DNA of 64,000 bases from Basidiobolus meristosporus CBS 931.73 (taxonomy: Eukaryota > Basidiobolomycota > Basidiobolomycetes > Basidiobolales > Basidiobolaceae). Both the position numbers and the translations under genes were made by a program. The DNA is taken from NCBI GenBank assembly GCA_002104905.1, contig MCFE01000028.1:62001-126000 (forward strand), written 5' to 3'. Under the pieces are notes generated by a model that worked only from the letters and a program-made list of their open reading frames with translations, ran no database searches and was not told the origin of the DNA. Of this stretch, positions 33,033-42,998 are shown in pieces (position 1 is the stretch's first letter; the number at the start of each line of letters is the position of its first letter).

Positions 33033-34813
33033 CTATTCCCAATCTAAGAATCGGACATGAGACTCTCGCTCACATTCTCCTCCCTGGTGTAGGTCGAAGG
33101 ATATCTTGCAACTACTTCCATCGGCACAGACAGCTTTCACAGAAAGTAGATCAATATCATTCGCTGGGTTAGGAGACTGGCGCTCTTCTTACCTATCACA
33201 GTGTTTTCCTCGGGACCAAAGCCACAGATCCATCGTCCCTCTGTTGCCATATGGAAATGGGCAAAACTCCATTCTGAAGAAAAGTATTTCGGGAGTAACT
33301 CTTTCATGAACGAGAGGCTAACGAAGAACGGTTAGAGGGCAGCCGGTTAGGCTTTACAAGGCGCTTACCTGGACAGTCGGTTTCCTGTGGCTGCCGGATA
33401 GGTTACCAACTCTCTACAACACATACGTCAGTATGCTAAATACTAGACTTCAACTTGATCAATAAACTCTTGCCTGATGTGTAACATCCTGTAATAAGCA
33501 AGAGTGTTGGATCTGGCGGTACATTCAAACTCAAGGTTAAAGATGTGCACCGTTCCTTTGTCTGAGGATACGCATAGTCGAGCCCCGTCACGGCTGAAAG
33601 CAATGCTACAACAGCAGGATCAGCTACTGTGGTCGAACCATTTGTACGTAAAAGTACCTGTATATCTCAGCCCGATCAAACCCTCTCCGCAGTTCGTTCA
33701 GCAACATTCCCGATGATGAATCGAAGACTCGGATTAGCGTGCCCTAACCAAATTATCACTTAATGTCACCAAGGTCTATCCTAAAGGCCCCCAATACCTT
33801 TATACTGGCTGTAGCTATCTTTGCTCCATCAGGACTTATAGCCATTACACTCAAGGCTGTGGTGTGGGCTGCTATGATGCTCATGTTTGAGGTTGAACCG
33901 CATGCAATGTTAGTCGGGTGGGAAGATGGTTTAGAATATCGCCTAATAGTATGGCTTTTTGGTTGGGTTGGCATTGAACATAGTGATGTTGTAGCGTATC
34001 TGTTTATGGTCGAGTAGCCAAGATCGGCTCCAGGAAATGTTTGATCAGTAAGGTAGTCTGGTAAGGAGGTTGGGTCTAACGGTGGAGCTACTGCATTCAG
34101 ATCAACTACTTGTAAATGGCCCAGTTTCTTTCCAGGAAATGCAAGGATGGAGAACTCCTGACTAGAAGACAGAGCCACCAACCCTAAAAAACGCGTGAAT
34201 ACTAGGCAGAGAATAAATCAATGTAGAAACGAGGCAACCTTTGGCGTTATCAGCAGTTTCGTACACTTGAAGTTTCTGCGGCGTCGCGCAAAGGGTATAA
34301 ACAAAGATTCTGTTTTCCAGGACGACGACAATTCTATGGACAAAAGGATTAGGCTATTAGACAATTCTATAGACGAAAGGATTGGATAGCTTTTAAGCAA
34401 AGGGAACTCAACGAACACCTGTCTCCACGAAGCTTCACGTTCTTCACCTCGCTGCGAAACTCCAACTCAATTATACCTTTTCCCTTCAAATCGTCCCAAA
34501 TTACTACCTTGTTGGGAGAATATCTAGGGTTTTTTCCACCACCCACGATGGCCAGATAATTACTACGAAAGAGCATCTCGACGATCCGTATTCCGCCGTC
34601 TTCAAATTCTGGAGAACAGTCAGCGAGTGCAAATTACAGTGGTGGTTGCGCCCTTATACCTTTTCTTGCTTTTTCTTTGACCGGGTCACAGCTGTAAATA
34701 CGAAACCCGTTGTTCAGACCGACAGCAAAGCAGTCATGGTCTTGATTGAAGCCAACGTAGAGTAGATCTCGGGAGTCAATCAGGCTCGAGGAGTAATAAT
34801 TCTCAAAGCTCAT
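33033..34813 (-). CDS. HSV2: Hsv2/Atg18-family PROPPIN (phosphoinositide-binding propeller, 437 aa, 9 exons)
   Basis: Exons 34660-34813, 34419-34608, 34239-34333, 33798-34183, 33658-33743, 33474-33605, 33369-33413, 33193-33317 and 33033-33133 join in phase to 438 codons. Conserved PROPPIN blocks are [91 protein letters not shown] and the lipid-binding L-R-R-G (about 293-296, here LNELRRG). The WDR45/Hsv2-like tail [12 protein letters not shown]...[15 protein letters not shown] follows. Such proteins bind PI3P and PI(3,5)P2 on endosomes and vacuoles and act in selective autophagy. The second-strand loop in exon 4 is longer than usual. The intron at 33414-33473 is GC-AG. A 42-nt stretch (33489-33530) could be coding or an extra intron, as both keep the frame. 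Confidence 0.93.
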
Positions 34814-35199
34814 CACGGAACAGAAGGTCGAGAAAAGTGAATAGTGACACTATACAGCGCTGTTGGCTGGCATATTCGCTTGGCAACCATGCATCATGAC
34901 TGCGAAATTTAGGTCGATCAAACCGTGTTTGCTTACCCACCGAAGATGATTGGGTGGTTAAGTCATCACGAATAAGCCAGCAAGTTTCCTTAAAATAAGC
35001 GGCAATCATGCACAGCAAACAATCTGGGGATACAGCACCAATAATCAAGTACACTAAACCTCGGGATATAACAGCAGCAATATGGTGGGAGAAGGCAGAT
35101 GTTTTGAATAGAAGAAAGGCTCCACAAATGGACGTCCATTACTTTTATTGACTACAGGTGTACTCAACCTGATGTGTTTAGTTCGACAAGCATAGTCTC
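34814..35199. other. spacer between HSV2 start and RPS28 stop
   Basis: It contains the HSV2 promoter and the 3' end of RPS28. TTTATT at about 35150 gives AATAAA on the minus strand, a fitting poly(A) signal for RPS28. An open frame here has no family motif. Confidence 0.5.
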
Positions 35200-35463
35200 T
35201 TAACGAAGACGTCTAGCTTCACGTTCGGATTCCATAAGAACCAAAATATCGTTTTCACGAACAGGGCCCTTAACGTTACGGATAATAGAACGAGAGGTAT
35301 CGTCCATGAATTCAACACGGACTTGGGTGACACCACCACGAGAGCCAGTACGGCCGAGAACCTTGATAACCTTAGCGTGCTTAATGGGGGCTTGTTTTTC
35401 CTACGAGAAGGGTTAGTCGGTGAGCAGCAACTCCCAAGTCGAGATGGATGAGATACCAACCAT
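35200..35463 (-). CDS. RPS28: small-subunit ribosomal protein eS28 (68 aa, 2 exons)
   Basis: Exon 2 (35200-35400) encodes [20 protein letters not shown], then [26 protein letters not shown] and the ending [10 protein letters not shown], which is the complete eS28 fold near the mRNA exit channel of the 40S subunit. In-frame joining needs an ATG directly before a 60-bp intron. The ATG at 35461-35463 followed by GTTGGT gives exactly that, with a GACTAAC branch site, so exon 1 is the start codon alone. The donor GTTGGT is not a strong one, so exon 1 is less sure than exon 2. At 68 residues the length is normal. It is divergent from RPS14. Confidence 0.95.
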
Positions 35464-35859
35464 TATGGATAGACCGTACTACGACTTAAGCGGTAACGAG
35501 AAAGAGCGACCCGTATTCTTCGCAAACATATTTATTCGACTTCTCGAGTGCACCCCTGGTGCCAGAACCAATCACCACCAAGATCAAGTAAAATTTTCTT
35601 GCCTTTCGACTTGATCAGAATTTCCAGGAACTTGGCTTAATTCTCGAGGCGAGTTCGCTTAATTCCGGACGGTGGGGTTAGGGTTGTTGTTGTCGTCGGA
35701 ATCATTCAAAAAAAACCGAAAATTTTTGTTCAGTCCCCTGTCTCAGATCCTGTGGTGTCGATTGCTTAACTGGACTGAGTTTGTTTCCCTTTTACTTCCT
35801 CTTGCGTTTTTGGTCGAATCCATCTTCAGGCTTGACCACACATCCGTTCATCCTTAAGC
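35464..35859. promoter_or_regulatory. shared promoter region of RPS28 and RPS14
   Basis: The 396 bp separate two divergent ribosomal protein start codons. The sequence is pyrimidine-rich on the RPS14 side (TTTCCCTTTTACTTCCTCTTG near 35786), as is common at ribosomal protein promoters. Co-regulation of the pair is an inference from the arrangement. Confidence 0.5.
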
Positions 35860-36382
35860 ATGGTACGCCTCAACTGCCGTTTCATCCAACCTCGATTGCC
35901 CATCTCACCTGTTTTGCTCCCCCATGTAGTCTAAGAAAGCCGGAAAAGTTACTAAGGTTCAAGAAACCGTCTCCCTTGGTCCCCAAGTTCGTGAAGGTGA
36001 ACTCGTCTTCGGAGTTGCCCACATCTTCGCTTCCTTCAACGATACTTTCGTTCACGTTACTGATTTGACTGGTCGTGAAACCATGGTTCGTGTTACTGGC
36101 GGTATGAAGGTTAAGGCTGATCGTGATGAGTCCTCCCCTTACGCTGCTATGTTGGCTGCCCAAGATGTTGCTGTCCGTTGCAAGGAGCTCGGTATCACTG
36201 CTCTTCACATCAAGATCCGTGCTACTGGTGGTAACGGCCCCAAGACCCCCGGACCCGGTGCTCAATCTGCTCTCCGTGCTTTGGCCAGAGCTGGTATGAG
36301 AATTGGTCGTATCGAGGATGTTACTCCCATTCCTACCGACAGCACCCGTAGAAAGGGTGGTCGTCGTGGTCGTCGTTTGTAA
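35860..36382 (+). CDS. RPS14: small-subunit ribosomal protein uS11 (151 aa, 2 exons)
   Basis: Exon 1 is the ATG alone (35860-35862). A 67-bp intron follows (GTACGC...TGTAG) and exon 2 is 35930-36382. The protein reads [91 protein letters not shown] and ends KGGRRGRRL. These are all invariant uS11 blocks that contact 18S rRNA on the 40S platform. AATAAA is at 36418-36423. Convergent with RPS4, with 277 bp between the stops. Confidence 0.98.
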
Positions 36383-36659
36383 ACAGCTCTTTTACGTGCT
36401 CTCGTTTCAATCCTTATAATAAAGAGCTTCACAGCTTAAGACCCAACTTGAATATGTATGATTACCTGTGATCCCTATACATCCACTGATTGACATGTGT
36501 AAAATGGCTGCCACAATCGAGTAGCACCCCAGCTGCGTACGACATTTACGAATATTGACTAACGAGAATCATAGATATATCAAGCATTGGCTGAAAGAGG
36601 GTTTTATTGCATGGAGATATCGAAGCGTATTATTGAAAAAGGTAAAGAACAATCTCTGC

Positions 36660-37517
36660 TTAGGCAGAACCAGCCAATTGTCTCTCTCTTCTGCGGTCAC
36701 GCTCTTCAGTGATGGTAAGCTTGACACCCTTATTCTTGGGCAAGCTGATCCAGGGCTTGTTGCTCTCACCGATAACGAAGACGTTGGACAAACGGGTAGC
36801 GAATTGGCGGTCCAAGACATCCTTGACGTGGACGATATCGAAACCACCGTGGTGCTTCTCACGGTGAGTGATGACACCGACACGACCCATGTTACGTCCA
36901 CCGGTGATCATGGCGACGTTACCAACATCGAACTTGATGAACTCGGTCATCTTGCCGGTCTCGAGGTCAAGCTTGACGGTGTCATTGGCCTTGACGAGGG
37001 GATCGGGGTAACGAAGGGTACGGCCGTCATGGGTGATAACGAAAGGAATACCCTTGGCACCGATTTGAACCTTCTTGACCTTGCACAACTTGTAGTTGGC
37101 TTCTTCAGCGCTGATTCTGTGAACGGTGAAACGGCCCTTGGTGTCGTAAACGAGACGGAAGTGCTCGCCGGTTTGCTCGATGGAGATGACATCCATGAAG
37201 CCAGAAGGATAGGTGGTGTCGGTACGAACCTTTCCATCAACCTTGACAAGACGCTGCATAAGAATGCTTTGGACTTCCTTCTTGGTAAGAGCGTACTTCA
37301 ATCTGTTTCTCAGGAAGATGACCAAAGGAAGGCATTCTCTGAGCTTGTGGGGACCAGCGGAAGGTCTGGGAGCGTAGGTGCCGGTAAGTTTATCCAACAT
37401 CCAATGCTTGGGAGCATTGAGACGCTTCAAATGTTTTCTAGGTCCGCGAGCCTAAAGATAACTTGGGGTCAATACAAATCCCAGCCCATCCATCGAAACA
37501 TGAAGTGAACGTACCAT
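36660..37517 (-). CDS. RPS4: small-subunit ribosomal protein eS4 (264 aa, 2 exons)
   Basis: Exon 1 is the ATG alone (37515-37517), followed by a 63-bp intron with GTACGT donor and TTTAG acceptor. Exon 2 is 36660-37451. It encodes [43 protein letters not shown], the S4 RNA-binding segment, the KOW-containing [18 protein letters not shown] and the ending of the eS4 C-terminal domain. The 264-residue length matches eukaryotic eS4. The long open frame on the opposite strand (36555-37508) is only a shadow of this biased coding sequence. Confidence 0.98.
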
Positions 37518-37692
37518 TGTGGAAATATAGAATATTCGCCAACGGATGAGAAAGAGAGAAAGAAGTATCCGAAATATTACCTTATGTATGATAGCAGATT
37601 TGATTTTGTTCCTGGTTGGCCAATTTTTCTTGAAAATTTTGTGATCTCAATTTTTTTATTGCTGTTAGAAGTCATGAGAAATCAGGGTGAAG

Positions 37693-37749
37693 GTTTGAGA
37701 GTTGAGGGTTGAGGATTGAGGATTGAGGGTTGATGGTTGAGGGTGGAGG
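37693..37749 (+). repeat. short heptamer-like array (GRTTGAG) upstream of MDM12
   Basis: Consecutive units such as GAGGGTT, GAGGATT, GAGGATT, GAGGGTT, GATGGTT, GAGGGTG lie in the interval between the divergent RPS4 and MDM12 genes, about 110 bp before the MDM12 ATG. It may be a simple expansion or a multi-site binding region. Confidence 0.75.
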
Positions 37750-37855
37750 CTAGTTGTCCACGAAGGGTGAGGGTAGGGGTGGGGAAAGTATGGCTCGACT
37801 GGAAAAAGTTGAACACTGACTGCTTTTCATATCACCGTACCGTTTTCCATCATTC

Positions 37856-38950
37856 ATGTCGTTCGAGATCTTCTGGGATAAGCTTGACAGCGAGATTGCG
37901 TCCAGTATTCGGGAGAAGATTAACAGCCACTTCCAACAAGTCAAGCGCCCCTCTTTCCTGGGTGAGATTGAGATCCTGGACTTCAACTTCGGCACTATCC
38001 CCCCGGTGGTGGAGATAGTCGATATCACCGATCCATTCCCTGAGTTTTATTGGACCGACGACGAGGAGGATGGCGAGGAGTACACTTACACCGACGAGCT
38101 GAGTGAGAATGGCTCCTATTACGAGAGCAATAGCGTTGGCGGCGATACAACCTCTCATGCAAGCTTCAATTCCTCCCACAGATTATCGCACAAGTTCCAT
38201 TCCGACAACTACTCCATCCCGCGGACTCCTAGCTTGTTCAGTGAGGATGGCTATTTCGATTCGAGCAATGCACGGAATCAGCCTTCCCTACAGTCTGGAC
38301 CATCGACCAGAGCCTCACCCATGATTCCTTCACACAACCAGCGGAGTCATGCACCTGTCAAGCAGGATTCGGACGCCCAGATACACCTTTCGGTCACGTA
38401 TAATGGGGATATGCGTTTAACTATTGCTACGGAGCTACAGCTGAACTACCCTTCTATCGCCTTCATGTCTTTACCGGTGCGTCTTACCGTGACCGGCTTT
38501 TCTTTTTCCGGTATGCGTCTTTCGTTGTGTAATTCGGTTCAGTCGATTGCTGGTATTAACGGTCTTTCAAGCTGTCGCGGCCATAGCGCACCTTCGTGAT
38601 CGAATCAACTTCTGCTTCCTGGAGCCGAAAAATCCCGACCAGAGGTAGGTGAAAAGAAACCCATAGCACGTATCATGCACGGAATGTCTTACGAACTGGC
38701 GCAACCTAGTTTACTTGGAGACGTCCACATCGAGTCCGAGATTGGCGACAATCAAAAGCAAGGTAAGAAGACCGCAGGGATTCAACACACCCTGGCTGGT
38801 GGCTAATTCGTCCATTCCCTAGTGTTGAAGAACGTCGGCCAAATCGAGCGGTTTATCGTAGAGCAACTCCGCAAGCTGATCGACGAGGAGTTCGTGTTCC
38901 CCTGCTACCATTCGATTGATCTTGTACCCTCCTCTCGCGCAGAGTTCTAG
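37856..38950 (+). CDS. MDM12: Mdm12, ERMES complex subunit (302 aa, 4 exons)
   Basis: Exons 37856-38510, 38572-38644, 38710-38762 and 38823-38950 join in phase. The protein is an SMP-domain lipid-transfer subunit of the ER-mitochondria encounter structure, found in fungi and some protists. It starts MSFEIFWDKL, as Mdm12 proteins do. After FLGEIEILDFNFGTIPPVVEIVDITDP it carries a low-complexity acidic and Ser-rich insert (about residues 62-175). It resumes with DAQIHLSVTYNGDMRLTI, SFMSLPVRLTVTGF-type sequence, INFCFLEP, SEIGDNQKQVLKNVGQIERFI and the closing EEFVFPCYHSIDL. All conserved blocks fall across splice junctions, which confirms the exon calls. Confidence 0.97.
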
Positions 38951-39284
38951 TAAGTTTGCTGTCATCGAAGCACCACCGAATAGGCATTGGTTTGCTGGCA
39001 TTAATTGTACAGTTTGAATAAAGCATGTCTGTCTGTATATACAAATGGATGGGAAACTTGGTTAAATTCGATCTTCGGATAGCCCAACCCTGCGCCCGCC
39101 AGATAAACCCGGTGAAAAAAAAAGAAAAATTCCTAAAAAAAAGGAGAATTCAGGCTGATCTAGTTGAACAAAAATTGGGCCAAGTTCGCAGATGAAGCTT
39201 CCTCTTTCCTCTTTGGATCATTTCCAAGTTTCATACCCATCCAACCTCGGCCTTGTTAGTTGAGCGAGAGTGAAGTTTAATCAA

Positions 39285-39818
39285 ATGACTGTATGTGGGA
39301 TTTTGTGCATTGGTGTCACCGGCGTCGGGTACTAATTGACTTTCTTAACTGTAGCAAGATTCTTTCAAGCGTATTGTCGAAGTTGGCAGAGTTGTCTTGC
39401 TCAACCACGGTGCCGATGCTGGCAAACTTGCCGTTATCGTCGAAATCCTCGATCACAACAGAGTACGTGACGCACATTGTCTCAAGTGTTCAACAGCCAT
39501 GCTAATTCCCCGCTCTAGGCTATTGTCGATGGTCCTACCACCGGTGTCTCTCGTCAAGCCTATGCTTACCGTCGTCTTACCTTGACTCCTTTGGTCGTCA
39601 AGAGCCTTCCCCGTAGTGCCGGATCCGGTGCCCTCAAGAAGGCCATTGAGAAGCAAGACATTGTTGCTATCTGGAACAAGACCACCTGGGCCCAAAAGCT
39701 CGCTGCCCGTGAGAAGCGTGCTGCCTTGTCCGATTTCGATCGTTTCAAGCTCATGAAGTTGAGAAAGCAACGTCGTAACATCGTTGGTAAGCAAATTGCT
39801 GTTCTCAAGAAGAATTAA
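39285..39818 (+). CDS. RPL14: large-subunit ribosomal protein eL14 (137 aa, 3 exons)
   Basis: Exons 39285-39290 (Met-Thr), 39355-39462 and 39519-39818 give 138 codons. Introns are 64 and 56 bp, with ACTAATTGAC and GCTAATTCC branch regions. The protein reads [56 protein letters not shown] and a basic helix [15 protein letters not shown], typical of eL14. The KOW-type N-terminal domain and length match yeast eL14. AATAAA is at 39862-39867. Confidence 0.97.
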
Positions 39819-42289
39819 ATTACATCGATAGAACTTCTATCTTTTGATCAACAACTCGCTTAATAAATGACTTAATCGGATAGCACACTGTATCCTGTAG
39901 AGAGTATATTTGATTCGGCTGTATTCTATCGAGAGTTCTATTGCGTACCAGTCCATGTATCGATGGATGGACTCCGTCATGTTAGATGGAAATCCGGATT
40001 TCATGGATACCGCTGGGTAGCGTGAGATTACGCATTAGTAAGCGGCAATGACAATATCACTACGGCGCGTATCCTCTATGTTATGTAGCACAAGATTATC
40101 CTGTTTCCACTACAGCGTACGATGTTGGTCAATATCCACATTTTCCCAAGACCTCTGCTTATGTAGGGTGTGGCAACAGCGGAGGCATTTCTGAGGTGCA
40201 CATATAACCCTATCCCTAGCCTGGCCAAATAAGGGAATTTTTTCGCATTGCTGGTAATTGGCTCTAACCCTGTTTGGTAGATTTTTGATTGAAGGAAGTT
40301 TCTATTTTGATCAGGTATTTTTGTAGCCGCTTGTAACCGCTTGTAACCGCAACAATGCATTAACGCCAAAATCGAGTCCTATCGAGTCAGAGGCCTATCG
40401 AGTTGAACGTGCTGCCAATTGGAGAACTAAAATAGATTCAAGAGAGGGACATTTCTTGTAGGCAGACAATGCCGATTGGATTTGGAAGCCTTGTTACACA
40501 CGCAATCCTATTCAATTTACGATAGCCAATGCATATAAGAGTATCGGTGATAAGTGCTCACCCCTATTAGGTTTAAAGTAGCTGCCAAGAAGTCAAATTT
40601 AGATACGATAATGTTACTCAGTAGGCACTTACACTGTAGTGAAACGAGACCACGTTTCTTCACACCATGGCATGTCGACTCAAGAAGGGCACCTGTGGTG
40701 GTTTGAAAAGCAGGCAGAACAACTGTAAACTCACATTCCATGTGCTAAGCCACATCAATGCAGATTTGCTGATTGTGACCAAAGTGAGTTGAATGAAACA
40801 GAAACAAGAATGGGCAATTTCGTGCAATTTCGTGCTTACTGATCAAGGCCTTTGTGCTCTTCGGTGCCTACTGATCAAGGCTTAGCCGTAGAATTCCGTA
40901 CGTAGCACGATATGTATGATGAAGCTAGCCCGACCTAAAGATCGACAAGGAATTGTGCGGGATACTCGAGTAAATAACGTACACCGCAAGAAACACAAAA
41001 TCATGCTCCATAAGGGGAAAAGCCAAAAATATCCTAATTTTCGTCATTTATCCATACCAGTGAGTGGTCAGGACATGGGCTTCAATGTGGGACAGCCTTC
41101 TAATTGACCCTTCGATCGTTCAGTAGGCGAAACATCTACGCACTCCGAAATGTCTCAACCACCCAATATGAGGGGGACGTTAGGTATATATGACAATTCT
41201 AATCAAAGTATGCTCCGAATTGGTATATATTTAGCAACTCTATGAATGAGGAGGGCAATAGAAACCTTAGCCCTAACCTTCTATGTCTTACTACCGAACC
41301 GAAGGGGAACCATGTTCGGTATCAATTTTCTTGTAACACACCACATTCAATTTGGCTTGCTTCCCTAATGGAGGGCAATGAACAGAACTATCTGGGTCAT
41401 CCAAATACGATAATTGATTGTGACACAATTTCGTAAACGAACGGGGTTCTTACCTAACCCTTCCGTACACTTACTACTGCCTTGGCTGAGGTTCTAAATT
41501 TAGCGTGAAAGGGGTCGCAAACAGCAGGAGACCTTGCAAATACATGTGCTTCAAAGATATTTTAAGCCTCTGATGAAGTCAACAAGCGTTTCTATATCGG
41601 AGCGCCGTGATGGATATCAATTTGTTAGACGGCATCATTGTTGGGCCAGGGATAAACTGAACCCGGCTTCCGTACACCTCTTGAGAAGAGAGGTGTTTTC
41701 AAATATTGTCAAGAGAGCGAAGTGACTGCAGAAGCACCACACCACTGGAATCCTGCATGGCCTCCTAGAAACAACCATGGGTGTTGGTGATTAAAACATG
41801 AATTAATTACCGATCAATGCAAATATTCTATACGGGTGCAGACGAGGTCGCACTATCATATGTAGAACAGTCGATGAAACATAGTAGCTCCTACTTCGAA
41901 ATGCACTCTTGCCTACTTGCATTGGCAAGGCGGTGGAAAGCGAAGCTGATGCCCATAATAAGTTTTATATGACTGGCCGGTCTGATGGAATTTCTATTGG
42001 AGTGTTTGCGGATGATTGATTGTTTCTCCATTACCTAGAATGGCGATTTTACATGTTGGCTGTTTGAAACTTTAAAAATGCTCCTATTGATACAACCGAT
42101 TCATTCGCTATATTGCCGAAAAATATACGGATGGAATAGAACCATCTGCAAAATGGTGGGGGATGCCTGCTTAATATGGTTGGATGGAGCAAGTAATCTG
42201 CTTCTCTAGTGCGCTTCTTTCGTGTCACAAAAGATAAATCATCATTTCCATATTGAATAGATCGTATTACTCGATGGAATCCATTCCCG
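39819..42289. other. gene-poor interval between RPL14 and a cyclin gene
   Basis: Only short frames without motifs. A small direct repeat (GCCGCTTGTAACCGCTTGTAACCGC) occurs near 40327, and GCAATTTCGTGCAATTTCGTGC near 40815. I find no LTR matches and no RNA gene that I can support. Confidence 0.5.
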
Positions 42290-42297
42290 TATAAAAG
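42290..42297 (+). promoter_or_regulatory. TATA box of the second cyclin gene
   Basis: TATAAAAG lies 123 bp before the ATG at 42420. The 5' leader between them is pyrimidine-rich. Confidence 0.65.
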
Positions 42298-42419
42298 GCC
42301 GCCTCACGCCCCCTGATGGGGCCATTCGCTTTTCATTCACCACTAAATACTCTACCTGCTTATTTCGGCTCTTACTGAGCAACCACTCTGTATTAATACC
42401 TCCCTGTTCCATATACACA

Positions 42420-42998
42420 ATGGCAGTCAGTGTTCCTGAATATACTTACCACCCACTGCCTGGCATCAGACCCAGCCATAACGCTGCTGACGTCAAGTCT
42501 CCATTGAAGCTGTCAAAATCTCTTCTGAAAGACCCTGACGCTTTGATGAATTTTGCCGCCTACAGAGTAGACGCGGCCCTTCAGTGCGAGAAAGTCAACA
42601 CCACCAGACCAGACCTCCCGAGTCTGGCTGGATTTGTTAAATTGATGACCATCCGCACCAAGCTTTCGCTTCCAACCATCATGGTGACCCTGATATACGT
42701 CGAACGCCTTCATAAGTCACTACCCCCCTCCGCTCGCGGGGATTTTGAAACCCCCTACAAGATCTTCCTGGCCGCGGTCCTTGCCGCCAGCAAGTTTCTG
42801 GACGATCGACCCATCGAGAACTGTAAAATGGCTAGCTTGTGTGATGGTTATTTCACACTGTATGAAATCAACGAGATGGAGAGGTGCTTCCTCAGCATCC
42901 TGAACTATCATTTGTACGTCGATTCCGAGGATTTACGTGGTTTTCTTAACGAACACCGTTGCCAACTTAAAGCCGGTCTTTATCTGGAAGGATGGTGA
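42420..42998 (+). CDS. Pho80/Pcl-type cyclin (192 aa)
   Basis: A single-exon cyclin-box protein. Diagnostic stretches are LSLPTIMVTLIYVERLHKSLPP, YKIFLAAVLAASKFLDDRPIEN and the YEINEMERCFLSILNYHLYVDSEDLRGF segment, which aligns block for block with the cyclin at 19507-20136 (there INKMERHFLKGIGYNLNVSQEEFIQW). Like that gene it is short, intronless and TATA-driven. It most likely activates a Pho85-family kinase. It ends at GW followed by TGA, soon after the cyclin box, so it has no long C-terminal regulatory tail. The two cyclins have diverged well beyond a recent duplication. Confidence 0.88.
   Translation: MAVSVPEYTYHPLPGIRPSHNAADVKSPLKLSKSLLKDPDALMNFAAYRVDAALQCEKVNTTRPDLPSLAGFVKLMTIRTKLSLPTIMVTLIYVERLHKSLPPSARGDFETPYKIFLAAVLAASKFLDDRPIENCKMASLCDGYFTLYEINEMERCFLSILNYHLYVDSEDLRGFLNEHRCQLKAGLYLEGW

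Noticed and set aside
35882-36265. 127-codon open frame opposite RPS14
   Set aside because: Shadow of the RPS14 exon for the same reason.
36555-37508. 317-codon open frame opposite RPS4
   Set aside because: It lies almost entirely over the RPS4 coding exon. Strong codon bias in ribosomal protein genes commonly opens the complementary strand.
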